64,000 nt of DNA, taken from contig JAOEKQ010000007.1 of the NCBI GenBank assembly GCA_028379895.1, positions 1 to 64,000 of the forward strand, in the 5' to 3' direction. The translations under genes and the position numbers were made by a program. Position 1 is the stretch's first letter, and each line of letters begins with the position of its first letter. The stretch comes from Burkholderiales bacterium (lineage in GTDB: Bacteria > Pseudomonadota > Gammaproteobacteria > Burkholderiales > Eutrophovitaceae). A model generated the notes under the pieces. The model searched no databases and was not told the DNA's origin. It was given only the letters and a program-made list of their open reading frames with translations. This document shows positions 19,677-28,079 of this stretch, piece after piece.

Positions 19677-21094
19677 GTATGAACTTCGTGGTGCTCTTGT
19701 ACTTGCTCGCTTCGGTCTGTTTTATTCAGGCGCTCAAGGGTTTATCCCACCCTAATACGTCCCGTTTAGGGAATGCTTTCGGCATGACGGGTATGGCGAT
19801 CGCAGTTTTAACAACAGTAGCTCTCATACTGAAATTGTCTGGCGAAGCTCAATCGGGTTTAGTGAACGTTTTTGGAGGAATGGTTATCGGCGGAGGGCTC
19901 GGTGCGATAATGGCTAAACGTGTCGAAATGACAAAAATGCCTGAATTAGTAGCTTTTATGCACTCTATGATTGGAATGTCTGCGGTGTTTATTGCTGTGG
20001 CCGCAGTTGCTGAGCCTACGGCGTTAGGTATCGAATTGGTTAATGGACTTATTCCTGTGGGAAACCGTTTTGAGCTTTTCGTTGGAACCTTTGTCGGAGC
20101 TATCACCTTCTCTGGCTCAGTTATAGCTTTTGGAAAGCTATCTGGCAGTTATAAGCTTCGAATTTTCCAAGGAGCGCCGATTGTTTTTAAGGGGCAGCAT
20201 TTTATAAATCTTGTCTTGGCTCTTTTGATGCTGGGATGTGGCGCATGGTTCTTCATGACGCAACAGTGGCTGCCATTTATGATCATGATGGCGATCGCGT
20301 TCGTTTTGGGAGTATTAATCATTATTCCGATCGGCGGCGCGGATATGCCGGTTGTTGTTTCTATGTTGAATAGTTATTCGGGTTGGGCTGCTGCCGGCAT
20401 CGGATTCTCGCTGAATAACTCGATGTTGATTATCGCTGGCTCCTTAGTAGGGTCCTCTGGGGCGATTCTCTCCTACATCATGTGTAAGGCGATGAATCGG
20501 TCATTTTTCAGTGTCATTCTGGGCGGTTTTGGTGCAGAAGAGGGCACGCAAACTGGTTCATCAGAGGCGCGTCCCGTTAAATCTGGCAGCGCGGATGATG
20601 TTGCTTTCCTTTTGGGAAATTCTGACTCGATAGTTATTGTTCCCGGATATGGTCTTGCTGTTGCTCGGGCGCAACATGCAGTTAAAGAAATGACCGAGAA
20701 ATTGATAGCTAAGGGCGTTCAGGTACGTTACGCAATTCATCCGGTTGCAGGTCGAATGCCCGGACACATGAACGTTTTGCTTGCTGAAGCAGAGGTCGCT
20801 TATGACCAAGTATTCGAGATGGAGGACATTAATAGCGATTTTGGTCAAACAGACGTGGTGTTTGTGTTGGGAGCGAACGATGTGGTTAATCCGGCCGCCA
20901 GAACACCAGGTAGCGCTATATATGGAATGCCGATTCTAGAAGCATATAAAGCCAATAACGTAATCGTTAATAAAAGATCAATGGCCTCTGGCTATGCTGG
21001 TCTAGATAATGAATTATTTTACATGGATAAGACCATGATGGTCTTCGGCGATGCTAAAAAAGTGGTGGAGGATATTTTGAAGGCGTTAGATTAA
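19673..21094 (+). CDS. pntB: NAD(P) transhydrogenase subunit beta
   Basis: Membrane domain II and NADP(H)-binding domain III of the proton-pumping transhydrogenase. The 473-residue chain has about nine hydrophobic segments up to roughly residue 275, followed by the NADP domain with [10 protein letters not shown] near 326-335, [18 protein letters not shown] near 362 and [11 protein letters not shown] near 400, ending with a [10 protein letters not shown] segment. Third gene of the operon; the following flavin reductase is 33 bases away and may be cotranscribed. Confidence 0.97.
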   Translation: MSMNFVVLLYLLASVCFIQALKGLSHPNTSRLGNAFGMTGMAIAVLTTVALILKLSGEAQSGLVNVFGGMVIGGGLGAIMAKRVEMTKMPELVAFMHSMIGMSAVFIAVAAVAEPTALGIELVNGLIPVGNRFELFVGTFVGAITFSGSVIAFGKLSGSYKLRIFQGAPIVFKGQHFINLVLALLMLGCGAWFFMTQQWLPFMIMMAIAFVLGVLIIIPIGGADMPVVVSMLNSYSGWAAAGIGFSLNNSMLIIAGSLVGSSGAILSYIMCKAMNRSFFSVILGGFGAEEGTQTGSSEARPVKSGSADDVAFLLGNSDSIVIVPGYGLAVARAQHAVKEMTEKLIAKGVQVRYAIHPVAGRMPGHMNVLLAEAEVAYDQVFEMEDINSDFGQTDVVFVLGANDVVNPAARTPGSAIYGMPILEAYKANNVIVNKRSMASGYAGLDNELFYMDKTMMVFGDAKKVVEDILKALD

Positions 21095-21127
21095 CTTTTT
21101 TATGGTTAAAACAGAGGTGACTTTTGT

Positions 21128-21799
21128 ATGTTTTATGAAACGAAAAAAAATGATCATGGCCTCGAGTATGACCCTTTTAAAGCATTAATCGCCCCGAGAC
21201 CCATTGGCTGGGTTTCCACCACCTCAATTAAAAATAAGGTAAATCTTGCGCCCTACAGCTTCTTTAATGCTGTCAGTGATTCACCTCCAATGGTGATGAT
21301 CTCCTCCAATCAAAGAAAAGATACGCTAGTTAATATAGAGGAGACAAAGGAGTTTGTGTGCTCGCTCGCGACTTATCGTTTACGGGAGGAGATGAATATG
21401 AGTTCCGCTGCTGTTTCGGAGGGCGTTAGTGAATTTGATTTGGCGAACCTAAAACCAGCTCAGTCTCGCATCGTGGTCCCTCCTCGTATTGCTGGTAGTC
21501 CTGCCGCGCTAGAGTGCAGACTTTGGAAAGTGATTCCCCTCCCTAATAGTGCAGAAGACCAAACTGCGTCTCGCTACAGCATGATTCTTGGCTTTGTAGT
21601 TGGCGTGTTTATTGACGATCAGTATTTGTCAGACGGGTTGTTCGATACGGCAAAAGCAGGGTTAATAGCACGAATGGGTTATATGGATTATTGCCAAGTG
21701 ACACCAGAAACCATCTTCTCGCTTAATAGGCCAAAAGTGTCTGAGGACGGTCGAGATGCTTCGCTAAAGCCTGGCCCTTGGGATGGTAAATACCGCTAG
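21128..21799 (+). CDS. Flavin reductase-like domain protein (FMN-binding split barrel)
   Basis: A 223-residue protein of the flavin reductase-like (DIM6/NTAB) family. The N-terminal segment DPFKALIAPRPIGWVST (16-32) and the following NLAPYSFFNAVSDSPPMVMIS are characteristic FMN-binding parts. Members are FMN-binding proteins of often unknown specific reaction; I cannot name a substrate. It starts 33 bases after pntB, so cotranscription with the pnt operon is possible. Its TAG shares the palindromic CTAG at 21796-21799 with the stop codon of the convergent gene. Confidence 0.85.
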   Translation: MFYETKKNDHGLEYDPFKALIAPRPIGWVSTTSIKNKVNLAPYSFFNAVSDSPPMVMISSNQRKDTLVNIEETKEFVCSLATYRLREEMNMSSAAVSEGVSEFDLANLKPAQSRIVVPPRIAGSPAALECRLWKVIPLPNSAEDQTASRYSMILGFVVGVFIDDQYLSDGLFDTAKAGLIARMGYMDYCQVTPETIFSLNRPKVSEDGRDASLKPGPWDGKYR

Positions 21800-22398
21800 A
21801 GTTTATTAACCGCAATCAAATCTTGTTGGGTATCAATATCTTTTATAATCCCTTGGTCCTTAACAGGAATATGATGCACTCTGCTGCTATCTCGTTTGAT
21901 CATTTCTCGAGCTCCTTCATCGCCTTGCAAAGTCCTCAGCTCCTCAAGAAGTTCAAATTTTAATCCAACTGGGTTTCCGGTGCGCTCATGATATGTTGGT
22001 CGGAATATCTTCTTGTGCGCAACGTCAGACATGCCCAAAGTAATTCGTTGTATTGTCTTTGGATTTACAAATGGCATATCTCCCAAAGCAATGATCCATC
22101 CGCTTGATTGAAGGCTGCTTTCGATGCCGGTTAATAGACTACGAGACATTCCCAAATGCGCGTCGTTACAAATAACAAACGGAATATTTTCTTCTTCAAA
22201 TAATGATTTCACTAGCCTGTCAGTATGTCGAATCACAGCGAACGAGTTGTCATGTGCAGCTTTTAGATTTCTCCAAGAAGCGACAGCGACCGGCACTCCC
22301 GAGGGAAGTTTTGCCAGCAGTTTTTGGGAACCAAATCTTCGGCCTATACCGGCCGCCAAAAGTATCCCTGTGACCATTCTCTCGTTTCGTTTAAACAA
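21796..22398 (-). CDS. MobA-like NTP transferase (molybdenum-cofactor cytidylyltransferase type)
   Basis: A 200-residue nucleotidyltransferase. The N-terminal LLAAGIGRRFGSQKLLA (13-29) is the NTP-binding signature, and IIALGDMPFVNP (about 102-113) holds the metal-binding Asp in the MocA/MobA manner. The substrate could be molybdopterin (MocA type) or another phospho-compound; no molybdoenzyme gene is nearby to decide. The start is 22398, immediately after the amidase stop codon begins at 22399, so it is the last gene of the lysR-tsaE-amiC run. Confidence 0.8.
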   Translation of the reverse strand: MFKRNERMVTGILLAAGIGRRFGSQKLLAKLPSGVPVAVASWRNLKAAHDNSFAVIRHTDRLVKSLFEEENIPFVICNDAHLGMSRSLLTGIESSLQSSGWIIALGDMPFVNPKTIQRITLGMSDVAHKKIFRPTYHERTGNPVGLKFELLEELRTLQGDEGAREMIKRDSSRVHHIPVKDQGIIKDIDTQQDLIAVNKL

Positions 22399-23598
22399 TT
22401 AATTTCTCGATATCCTAACGCCAAGTTGTTCGGGCGGTGTGTTTTTTAGAAATTCTTTAATACCTTTGAGAATCGCTAGAGCTAGTTTATCTTGATAGGC
22501 TGCGGTCCTTAGCTGCTTTTCCTCTTCGCTGTTACTTAAAAATGCGGTCTCAACTAAAATCGAGCACACGTCGATTGATTTTAGTACTGCGAAATTTGCT
22601 TTTTCAACTTTCTTTTTGTGAAGGTTGTTTACTTTGCCTATGCGTTTTAGCACGCTAGTGCCTAGCTGTTCGCTTAAATATCGTGTTACGTTTTGCGATA
22701 GGTCTATGATAGTTTTTTGTGTGTCTTTGTCACGGTTGTCAATATCTGGGTCAAATAGCAAGTCCATTTCATTTTCTTTGTCAGCGACATTTTTTGCGTA
22801 GCGAGAGCTTGCTACTTCGTCTTTTCGAGGAAGTATGAAAACTGAGGATCCGCTGGCTTTTCTATTTTTAGCGCCATCTGCGTGTATTGAGATAAAAATA
22901 GTTGGCTGATGTTTTCTTATCTTTTTAATTCGATCACGTAATTTGACGTAAACGTCCTTGTCTCGCGTCAGAACGGCTTTCATGTTTGGTTCTTTATCGA
23001 TATATTTTTTTAGTTTTTTTGCGATGGATAAATTTATAGATTTTTCTGTCGTACCCTTCCTTCCGACTGCTCCCGGGTCTTTACCGCCATGCCCGGCATC
23101 AATCGCGATGACGTATTGGTCTTTTTCCCATATTTTATTCTTTGTTTGAGTGGATTCGGCTTGGTAAAAGTTATCAATGAGATCGGGAATTTCGTTTCGG
23201 GAAGTGAGGATTTTTATTACGCGGTTGTTGCCGTTTACGCGCGTATTAATGTCGGGAGATAGCTGAAAAACAATGCGCACTATATTCGGTTTATTCTTCG
23301 CGATGACGGCTTTGGTTAACAGTCCGGTCTTCTCGTTTAGCGCTCTTACTAGCGCATTAAGTTTTGTATCGATACTTGAGACCTCTAAGTCAAAATACAG
23401 TCGATCAGGATTTTGAAGCTGGTTATATTGATACTTGGTATCACGGGAGAACTTAATTTCTATAAAAGTCTGTTTTTTATCAATTTTATACGTGGCTGAC
23501 TCAATATAGTTTTTCTCCTCATTCGCCGATATTACGCCGACGATTAGGGCGGTGTATAAAAATATTGATAGAAGAATTTTTATAAACGATTGATGCAT
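22399..23598 (-). CDS. amiC: N-acetylmuramoyl-L-alanine amidase (AmiC/AmiB type)
   Basis: Periplasmic zinc amidase that cleaves septal peptidoglycan. I choose ATG 23596-23598: it overlaps the tsaE stop (TAATG), GGAGG lies about ten bases upstream, and a clean signal peptide follows (about 25 residues, ending VGVISA). The frame could also start at 23619. An AMIN domain occupies roughly 35-140 and the Amidase_3 domain 160-395. Zinc ligands are visible as the His of DAGHGG, the Glu of TTEKS, the His of SIHAD and the catalytic Glu of VETAF. It follows tsaE directly, a frequent arrangement in proteobacteria. Confidence 0.94.
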   Translation of the reverse strand: MHQSFIKILLSIFLYTALIVGVISANEEKNYIESATYKIDKKQTFIEIKFSRDTKYQYNQLQNPDRLYFDLEVSSIDTKLNALVRALNEKTGLLTKAVIAKNKPNIVRIVFQLSPDINTRVNGNNRVIKILTSRNEIPDLIDNFYQAESTQTKNKIWEKDQYVIAIDAGHGGKDPGAVGRKGTTEKSINLSIAKKLKKYIDKEPNMKAVLTRDKDVYVKLRDRIKKIRKHQPTIFISIHADGAKNRKASGSSVFILPRKDEVASSRYAKNVADKENEMDLLFDPDIDNRDKDTQKTIIDLSQNVTRYLSEQLGTSVLKRIGKVNNLHKKKVEKANFAVLKSIDVCSILVETAFLSNSEEEKQLRTAAYQDKLALAILKGIKEFLKNTPPEQLGVRISRN

Positions 23599-24050
23599 TA
23601 CAGTATTTCCTCCAAGCATTGTTGCCCTAGTTGACTGATTGCATTTATTGAAATATTTCTTGAGTCTCGGTTAAAAGTCAGGGATATGGTGATGTCGGGA
23701 ATGGGTATAGATCCCTTTCCTTTGTCAGCCCATTCAACGAGACAAATATTTTCCCCACCAAACATATCTCTAAAGCCCGCCTCCAGTATTTCTATAGGAT
23801 CGATAATTCTATAAAAATCGAAGTGATAGACGGTTAGCGTTTTTAAATTATAAATTTCTACGAGGGGGTAAGTAGGACTCTTAACGTGACCTGCGTGTCC
23901 CATCCCTCGTAAAATCCCTCGCGAGATGCAAGTCTTTCCAGCCCCTAATGGTCCTTCAAGGGCACAAAATGTGCCCGCTTTTAGGCCTTTGGCTATTAAT
24001 TCTCCAAACAACAAGGTTTCCTCTTCGGAATGGAGCGTTTTTGTCATCAT
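23598..24050 (-). CDS. tsaE: tRNA threonylcarbamoyladenosine biosynthesis ATPase TsaE
   Basis: ATPase of the t6A37 tRNA modification complex with TsaB and TsaD. The 150-residue protein has the P-loop GPLGAGKTC (near 36-44), the SPTYPLVEIY segment near 67 and HFDFYRI near 86, all standard for the family. It starts 4 bases after the lysR stop and overlaps the amiC start by one base, so the three genes are probably one transcript. Confidence 0.96.
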   Translation of the reverse strand: MMTKTLHSEEETLLFGELIAKGLKAGTFCALEGPLGAGKTCISRGILRGMGHAGHVKSPTYPLVEIYNLKTLTVYHFDFYRIIDPIEILEAGFRDMFGGENICLVEWADKGKGSIPIPDITISLTFNRDSRNISINAISQLGQQCLEEIL

Positions 24051-24054
24051 ATTG

Positions 24055-24954
24055 TCAGTCTTTTTCGTACGTTTTCATCGATTTTTTTGTGAACTCCAAG
24101 AATCGATCTAAACTGGGTAATCGATTTGACTCTTTCCACGCCAAATGAATTTCAATGGTAGGCGTTACTTCTTTTATAGCTTTATAGACTACTCCTGTTC
24201 TTTGAAGTTTCTGTATTGATTCGGGTATTAAAGAAACGCCCATCTCCGCGGAAACTAGGCTAACGATTGTTTGCATTTGGATGGCCTCCTGAGCGATGTG
24301 CGGATAAACTTTAAATTTCCCACAAAATTTTATAATGCTGTCATATAGCCCTGGCGCATGTTGCCGCGGCGTCATGATGAAAGAGGAGGATGCTAGTGAT
24401 TTGATAGAGATTGCTCGTTTAGCTTTTGCTTGAGGATGGCTTGTTGGTAATACCGCAACTAATTTCTCCTTTGCGATTAAAAATGACTTAATCCCCTCTG
24501 CGTTCACTGGAGGCAGCAAAAATCCAATATCAATGACTCCATTTGTTAAATCTGCAATTTGGGTATCTGTAGTCGCCTCTCGCAGTCCAAGTGAAACAGA
24601 GGGATATTTTTTTTGGAATTCGCGGAGAACGTATGGAAGCAGGTTGTAATCTGCAACGCTAATGAAGCCAATTGTGAGATCGCCTATTTCACCTCTGGCG
24701 GCTTGTTGTGCCGATGTTTTAGCGTGATTCACACGTTTTAAGATGTCTTTTGCCTCATCGAAAAATGCGCTTCCTGCCTGAGTGAGTGAGACGCTTCTTT
24801 TGGTTCGGTAGAGGAGTTCTACGCCAACTTCTCGTTCTAGATCGCGGATTTGCATTGACAATGGAGGCTGAGAGATATGGAGTTTACTTGCCGCTCGCCC
24901 AAAATGCAGTTCATTGGCAACGGTTACAAAATATCTGAGATGTCTTAACTCCAT
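24055..24954 (-). CDS. LysR-family transcriptional regulator (CatM/BenM/CbbR-like)
   Basis: A 299-residue LysR regulator: N-terminal winged helix-turn-helix (MELRHLRYFVTVANELHFG, then ISQPPLSMQIRDLE near 27-40) and a co-inducer-binding domain from about 90. The effector is unknown. It is divergent from ilvD over a 218-base gap holding inverted repeats, so ilvD or its own gene may be the target. The gene is unusually placed directly in front of tsaE and amiC. The region just upstream of its ATG is an alternating AT tract that includes TATAAT (minus strand, 24963-24968). Confidence 0.9.
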   Translation of the reverse strand: MELRHLRYFVTVANELHFGRAASKLHISQPPLSMQIRDLEREVGVELLYRTKRSVSLTQAGSAFFDEAKDILKRVNHAKTSAQQAARGEIGDLTIGFISVADYNLLPYVLREFQKKYPSVSLGLREATTDTQIADLTNGVIDIGFLLPPVNAEGIKSFLIAKEKLVAVLPTSHPQAKAKRAISIKSLASSSFIMTPRQHAPGLYDSIIKFCGKFKVYPHIAQEAIQMQTIVSLVSAEMGVSLIPESIQKLQRTGVVYKAIKEVTPTIEIHLAWKESNRLPSLDRFLEFTKKSMKTYEKD

Positions 24955-25012
24955 ATATATATATTATATATTAAAAAGTGCTTAATAATATATTAGACGG
25001 TGATCTATTAAG

Positions 25013-25035
25013 GTCTGACAATCTCATGTCCAGAC
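25013..25035. promoter_or_regulatory. Inverted repeat between lysR and ilvD, possible LysR operator
   Basis: GTCTG (25013-25017) and CAGAC (25031-25035) form a perfect interrupted palindrome with 13 bases between. It lies 59 bases upstream of the lysR start and 138 upstream of ilvD. LysR proteins usually bind such dyads near their divergent promoters. Function is inference from position. Confidence 0.35.
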
Positions 25036-25172
25036 TCAATTATGGTAGGTCAGAACATAAGACGATCTATGTGCGTGTATTAGTGGATACTCATACACTG
25101 TGAATGTGTTTGTGGTGGTGAGCTCACACTCGATTGAGGTTCTAAATTTAATGAGGTTAGGGGAGATAAAGA

Positions 25173-26855
25173 ATGGCTGATAATTGGCGCAGTAAGATAA
25201 TTACAGGTGGCGATGTGCGGGCACCGAACAGGGCTATGTTGAGAGCCGTAGATTTTGGGGATGATGATTTTCAGAAACCAATTATTGGCGTCGCTAACGG
25301 GCACTCCAATATGAATCCCTGCAACGCCGGTATTCAGCCGCTTGTCGATCGGGCAATGGAGAGTATCCGAGGGGCAAATGGGATGCCGCAAGTTTTCGGA
25401 GTTCCTACAGTGACGGACGGTATTGGTATGGGTACTGATGGTATGAAGTACTCCTTGGTATCTCGCGAGGTGATCGCAGATGCTATCGAGACCTCGGTCA
25501 ATGGTCAGATGATGGACGGAGTCTTAGTGGTTGGCGCATGTGACAAAAATATGCCCGCGGGCATGATGGCCATAGCGAGAATGAATGTTCCGGCCATATA
25601 TGTTTATGGCGGAACCATAAAGCCTGGCAACTGGAAAGGTGAAGACCTAACGATCGCCAGCGCATACGAGGCGGTGGGTGCTTACAGCGCTGGGAAAATA
25701 TCGCAAGAGGATTTTGTAGGAATCGAGAAGAATGCATGCCCAACGTTTGGTGCGTGTGGCGGTATGTTTACAGCGAACACCATGTCATCTTCTTTTGAGG
25801 CATTGGGAATGAGTTTAATGGGCTCATCTGTTATGGCTGCGGTTGACCCAGAAAAAGCAGATTCGGCGGGAGACTCTGGTCGAGTTTTAGTCAATGCCAT
25901 AAAGAACAATATTCGACCAAGAGATATCATTACAAAAAAATCAATAGAAAATGTGGTGTCATTGATAATGGCGACTGGCGGGTCCACAAATGCTGTTTTA
26001 CATTACCTGGCCATAGCTTCGGCAGCCGAGGTTGATTGGAGTATTGATGATTTTGAGCGCATTCGGCAAAAGACCCCCGTGTTCTGTGATCTCAAGCCTT
26101 CAGGAAAATATGTCGGTGTTGATTTGCACAAGGCTGGAGGTGTTCCGCAGGTACTTAAAATGCTTTTGGTAAACGGCTTGTTGCATGGCGACTGCATGAC
26201 TATTACGGGTCGAACTATTGCTGAGGAACTAGAGCATATCCCGAGTGAGCCTTCTCCTGATCAGGATGTGATCAGGCCATTTGATAAGCCTTTGTATAAG
26301 CAAGGTCATTTGGCTGTATTAAAAGGAAATCTCGCAACAGAGGGATGTGTAGCTAAAATCACAGGATTGAAAAATCCTGTGATTAACGGCCCAGCGCGTG
26401 TGTTTGATTCCGAGAACGAGACGATGGAGGCAATCATGGGCGGTAAGATAAAAGCGGGAGATGTATTAGTGATTCGCTATGAAGGGCCGAAGGGGGGGCC
26501 AGGGATGCAAGAAATGCTAGCGCCTACGTCTGCTTTGATTGGCGCCGGTCTTGGCGAATCGGTTGGGCTTTTGACTGATGGGCGATTCTCAGGTGCGACT
26601 TGGGGAATGGTTGTCGGACACGTGGCTCCTGAGGCTTTTGTGGGAGGTAACATTGCCCTGGTTGAGGAGGGTGACGAGATAACGATTGACGCGCATAAGT
26701 TACTGATTGAGGTAAAGGTCTCTGATGAGGAGCTCACTAGGCGGAAGAATAATTGGAAGCAACCGGAGCCAAGATTCAAACGTGGGTTACTTGCCAAGTA
26801 TGCCTATTTAGTTTCGACCGCCTCAAAGGGCGCCGTTACTGATAGTTTCGGTTAG
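25173..26855 (+). CDS. ilvD: Dihydroxy-acid dehydratase
   Basis: Dehydrates 2,3-dihydroxy-3-methylbutanoate and -pentanoate in valine and isoleucine synthesis. The 560-residue protein has three cysteines placed as iron-sulphur ligands: C50 (MNPCNAG), C123 (CDKNMPAG) and C195 ([12 protein letters not shown]). Length and motifs fit the shorter, ~560-residue branch known for [2Fe-2S] enzymes. Start ATG 25173 is preceded by GGGGAG. It is monocistronic, closed by a strong terminator, and divergent from a LysR gene. Confidence 0.96.
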   Translation: MADNWRSKIITGGDVRAPNRAMLRAVDFGDDDFQKPIIGVANGHSNMNPCNAGIQPLVDRAMESIRGANGMPQVFGVPTVTDGIGMGTDGMKYSLVSREVIADAIETSVNGQMMDGVLVVGACDKNMPAGMMAIARMNVPAIYVYGGTIKPGNWKGEDLTIASAYEAVGAYSAGKISQEDFVGIEKNACPTFGACGGMFTANTMSSSFEALGMSLMGSSVMAAVDPEKADSAGDSGRVLVNAIKNNIRPRDIITKKSIENVVSLIMATGGSTNAVLHYLAIASAAEVDWSIDDFERIRQKTPVFCDLKPSGKYVGVDLHKAGGVPQVLKMLLVNGLLHGDCMTITGRTIAEELEHIPSEPSPDQDVIRPFDKPLYKQGHLAVLKGNLATEGCVAKITGLKNPVINGPARVFDSENETMEAIMGGKIKAGDVLVIRYEGPKGGPGMQEMLAPTSALIGAGLGESVGLLTDGRFSGATWGMVVGHVAPEAFVGGNIALVEEGDEITIDAHKLLIEVKVSDEELTRRKNNWKQPEPRFKRGLLAKYAYLVSTASKGAVTDSFG

Positions 26856-26869
26856 GATTCTCTAAGAAT

Positions 26870-26898
26870 AAAAAAACCACCCTTGGGGTGGTTTTTTT
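26870..26898. terminator. Bidirectional terminator between ilvD and the DUF465 gene
   Basis: Stem ACCACCC (26876-26882), loop TTG, GGGTGGT (26886-26892), with an A-run on the left and T-run to 26898 on the right. It serves ilvD on the plus strand and the DUF465 gene on the minus strand. Confidence 0.92.
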
Positions 26899-27109
26899 AT
26901 GCCGGTACGTCGGGAACCAGCATTTTTTGAAGTTGGAGAATTTGATCTTTTAGTAGTAATTTACGTTTCTTCATCCGCCGTATTTGTAATTCATCGGGTT
27001 GATGCGATTGGTTTAATGCTGTGACCGCCTCATCCAGGTCGCGGTGTTCTTCCTTCAGTGCAGCGATTTTATTTTTTACAATCGAAATCGAATCGAATAT
27101 TTCTACCAT
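26897..27109 (-). CDS. DUF465 (YdcH) family small coiled-coil protein
   Basis: A 70-residue protein with heptad-like helices and the family ending RRMKKRKLLLKDQILQLQ (44-61), recognisable as DUF465/YdcH. Predicted as a cytoplasmic helical hairpin; function unknown. Its stop codon touches the shared terminator. Upstream (27110 onward) is gene-poor. Confidence 0.85.
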   Translation of the reverse strand: MVEIFDSISIVKNKIAALKEEHRDLDEAVTALNQSHQPDELQIRRMKKRKLLLKDQILQLQKMLVPDVPA

Positions 27110-27184
27110 AATATTTTTTAATACCTAATTTATTTATCAATCGCTTTCAAAATTTATTTTTGGCGCTTGATCATAAATGTCATT

Positions 27185-27382
27185 TTAGTTTCTTTTTTGA
27201 TCGTAAATCGAGAGGAGCCAAAGCACCTCGCGAGGGATGTGACGAAAAACCTTAACAGCTCCTGTCCGTATCGCCAATATCGCGATCGCTTGGGTCGACC
27301 AATCCACCGTCACACACCACCGTGATTCAGTCCTCTTCGTATGACCGTGATTACTGCCGAACCAACAAGCTTTGAGCCACAT
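27185..27382 (-). CDS. Small hypothetical ORF, doubtful
   Basis: A 65-residue ORF starting ATG 27382. Composition is protein-like in its second half (VKVFRHIPREVLWLLSIYD), but no clear ribosome binding site precedes it and I recognise no family. It is the only ORF filling this part of the gap, so it could be a real small protein or the remnant of one. Confidence 0.2.
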   Translation of the reverse strand: MWLKACWFGSNHGHTKRTESRWCVTVDWSTQAIAILAIRTGAVKVFRHIPREVLWLLSIYDQKRN

Positions 27383-27401
27383 AGGCGCTAAAAATTTGTG
27401 T

Positions 27402-27527
27402 TCATCTAGCTCCGATTACAGTTATTTTATTAGCCGCATTGGCAATATTACCCGTGCTTTTCAATTTCATGATGGCCTCATCGTCTTTGACTGAGAGCAT
27501 AATTTGCGTATGTCCAAGCATAGTCAT
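27402..27527 (-). CDS. 41-residue hypothetical ORF, doubtful
   Basis: ATG 27525-27527 to TGA 27402-27404 on the minus strand. It encodes MTMLGHTQIMLSVKDDEAIM and continues with a Lys/Asn/Ala-rich end. No Shine-Dalgarno sequence is visible and no family is recognised. It might be a gene fragment. Confidence 0.15.
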   Translation of the reverse strand: MTMLGHTQIMLSVKDDEAIMKLKSTGNIANAANKITVIGAR

Positions 27528-27649
27528 GATGATCAAAACCGTCTAATTAAGTAAGTCTCGCTAGCGCTCGATTAAGTTCGCGATGGTGATTGCTCCTCCA
27601 TTTGCGATGGAGGGATACAGTATCCAACCCTCTGAGCTGATTTTTTCAT

Positions 27650-27716
27650 AAAAAAAGCCCCCCAGGGAGGGGGGGCTAAGGTACTTCTCTTTAGGGAGGA
27701 GGTAATTAAAGAGATG
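27650..27716 (-). ncRNA. Candidate small RNA B with anti-Shine-Dalgarno loop
   Basis: On the minus strand a perfect 8-bp hairpin TCTCTTTA / TAAAGAGA (27707-27714 and 27686-27693) exposes the 13-base loop ATTACCTCCTCCC. After 8 bases comes a very GC-rich terminator hairpin (AGCCCCCC 27656-27663 with GGGGGGCT, loop within 27664-27669) and a T-run complementing the A-run at 27650-27656. Predicted length about 67 nt. The CCTCCTCC loop is complementary to strong ribosome binding sites. A possible weak promoter is TTGCAG (27745-27750) with TAACTC (27723-27728), 16 bases apart. It is a near-copy of the RNA at 27888-27954. Confidence 0.7.
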
Positions 27717-27887
27717 ATACAAGAGTTACCCAAAACTTCCGTAACTGCAATGGATACAATGCTAGTTTTATTCTTAAAAAAAAACAATACAACTAATATG
27801 AATATGATATATTCCAAAAAAATACTATATTGTCATGTTTTCATAAATAGCTATAAAAGCTTAAATACAACTGATATGTTGCGAAAC

Positions 27888-27954
27888 AAAAAAAAGCCCT
27901 CATTCCTGAGGGCTTATAAAAGTTCTCTTTTTGGAGGAGGAAATTAAAGAGAGT
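27888..27954 (-). ncRNA. Candidate small RNA A with anti-Shine-Dalgarno loop
   Basis: On the minus strand a perfect 7-bp hairpin TCTCTTT / AAAGAGA (27946-27952 and 27924-27930) presents the 15-base loop AATTTCCTCCTCCAA. Ten bases later a perfect terminator stem (GCCCTCA 27896-27902, TGAGGGC 27907-27913, loop of 4) is followed by eight T. With a start near 27954 it is about 67 nt, like its sibling B. It has a good sigma-70 type promoter just upstream. The layout recalls the tandem sibling small RNAs of Neisseria (NmsR/RcoF), whose CU-rich loops pair with Shine-Dalgarno sequences of metabolic mRNAs. Homology to those is not claimed. Confidence 0.78.
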
Positions 27955-27960
27955 CCAATA

Positions 27961-27989
27961 AAGGTATATCAATTATTGCAGTGCGTCAA
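27961..27989 (-). promoter_or_regulatory. Promoter of small RNA A
   Basis: Minus strand TTGACG (27984-27989) and TACCTT (27961-27966) separated by exactly 17 bases. It places the start near 27954, two bases before the first hairpin arm. Confidence 0.55.
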
Positions 27990-28020
27990 TACTTAGTTAA
28001 CACATTTATATTCTTTTTTA

Positions 28021-28048
28021 TTGACTAATGAATAAAATTAAATATTAT
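28021..28048 (+). promoter_or_regulatory. Promoter of the lysR gene at 28080
   Basis: TTGACT (28021-28026) and TATTAT (28043-28048) with a 16-base spacer. A start near 28055 would leave a short leader before ATG 28080. It is back to back with the small RNA A promoter, 31 bases between the -35 boxes. Confidence 0.5.
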
Positions 28049-28079
28049 ATATTCACTTTTGATATATATAGGTTATCTT

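Larger units (their letters stand above)
27110..27649. other. Gene-poor stretch with no confident gene
   Basis: About 540 bases between the DUF465 gene and the first small RNA. It holds two short minus-strand ORFs listed separately, the palindrome CGCTAGCG near 27560, and two adjoining hairpins on either strand near 27595-27624 (CTCCAT-TTGCG-ATGGAG, then GGATAC-A-GTATCC). The hairpins lie just downstream of the terminator of the second small RNA. Nothing here matches a family I recognise. Confidence 0.4.

Noticed and set aside
27572-27817. 81-residue minus-strand ORF overlapping small RNA B
   Set aside because: It reads through the terminator hairpin and T-run, so translation of such a transcript is unlikely.
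27714-27947. 77-residue plus-strand ORF across the small RNA region
   Set aside because: It runs antisense through both the promoter and hairpin of the small RNAs, has low-complexity AT-rich codons and no family match. The apparent GGAGGAGG at its end is the complement of the RNA loop.
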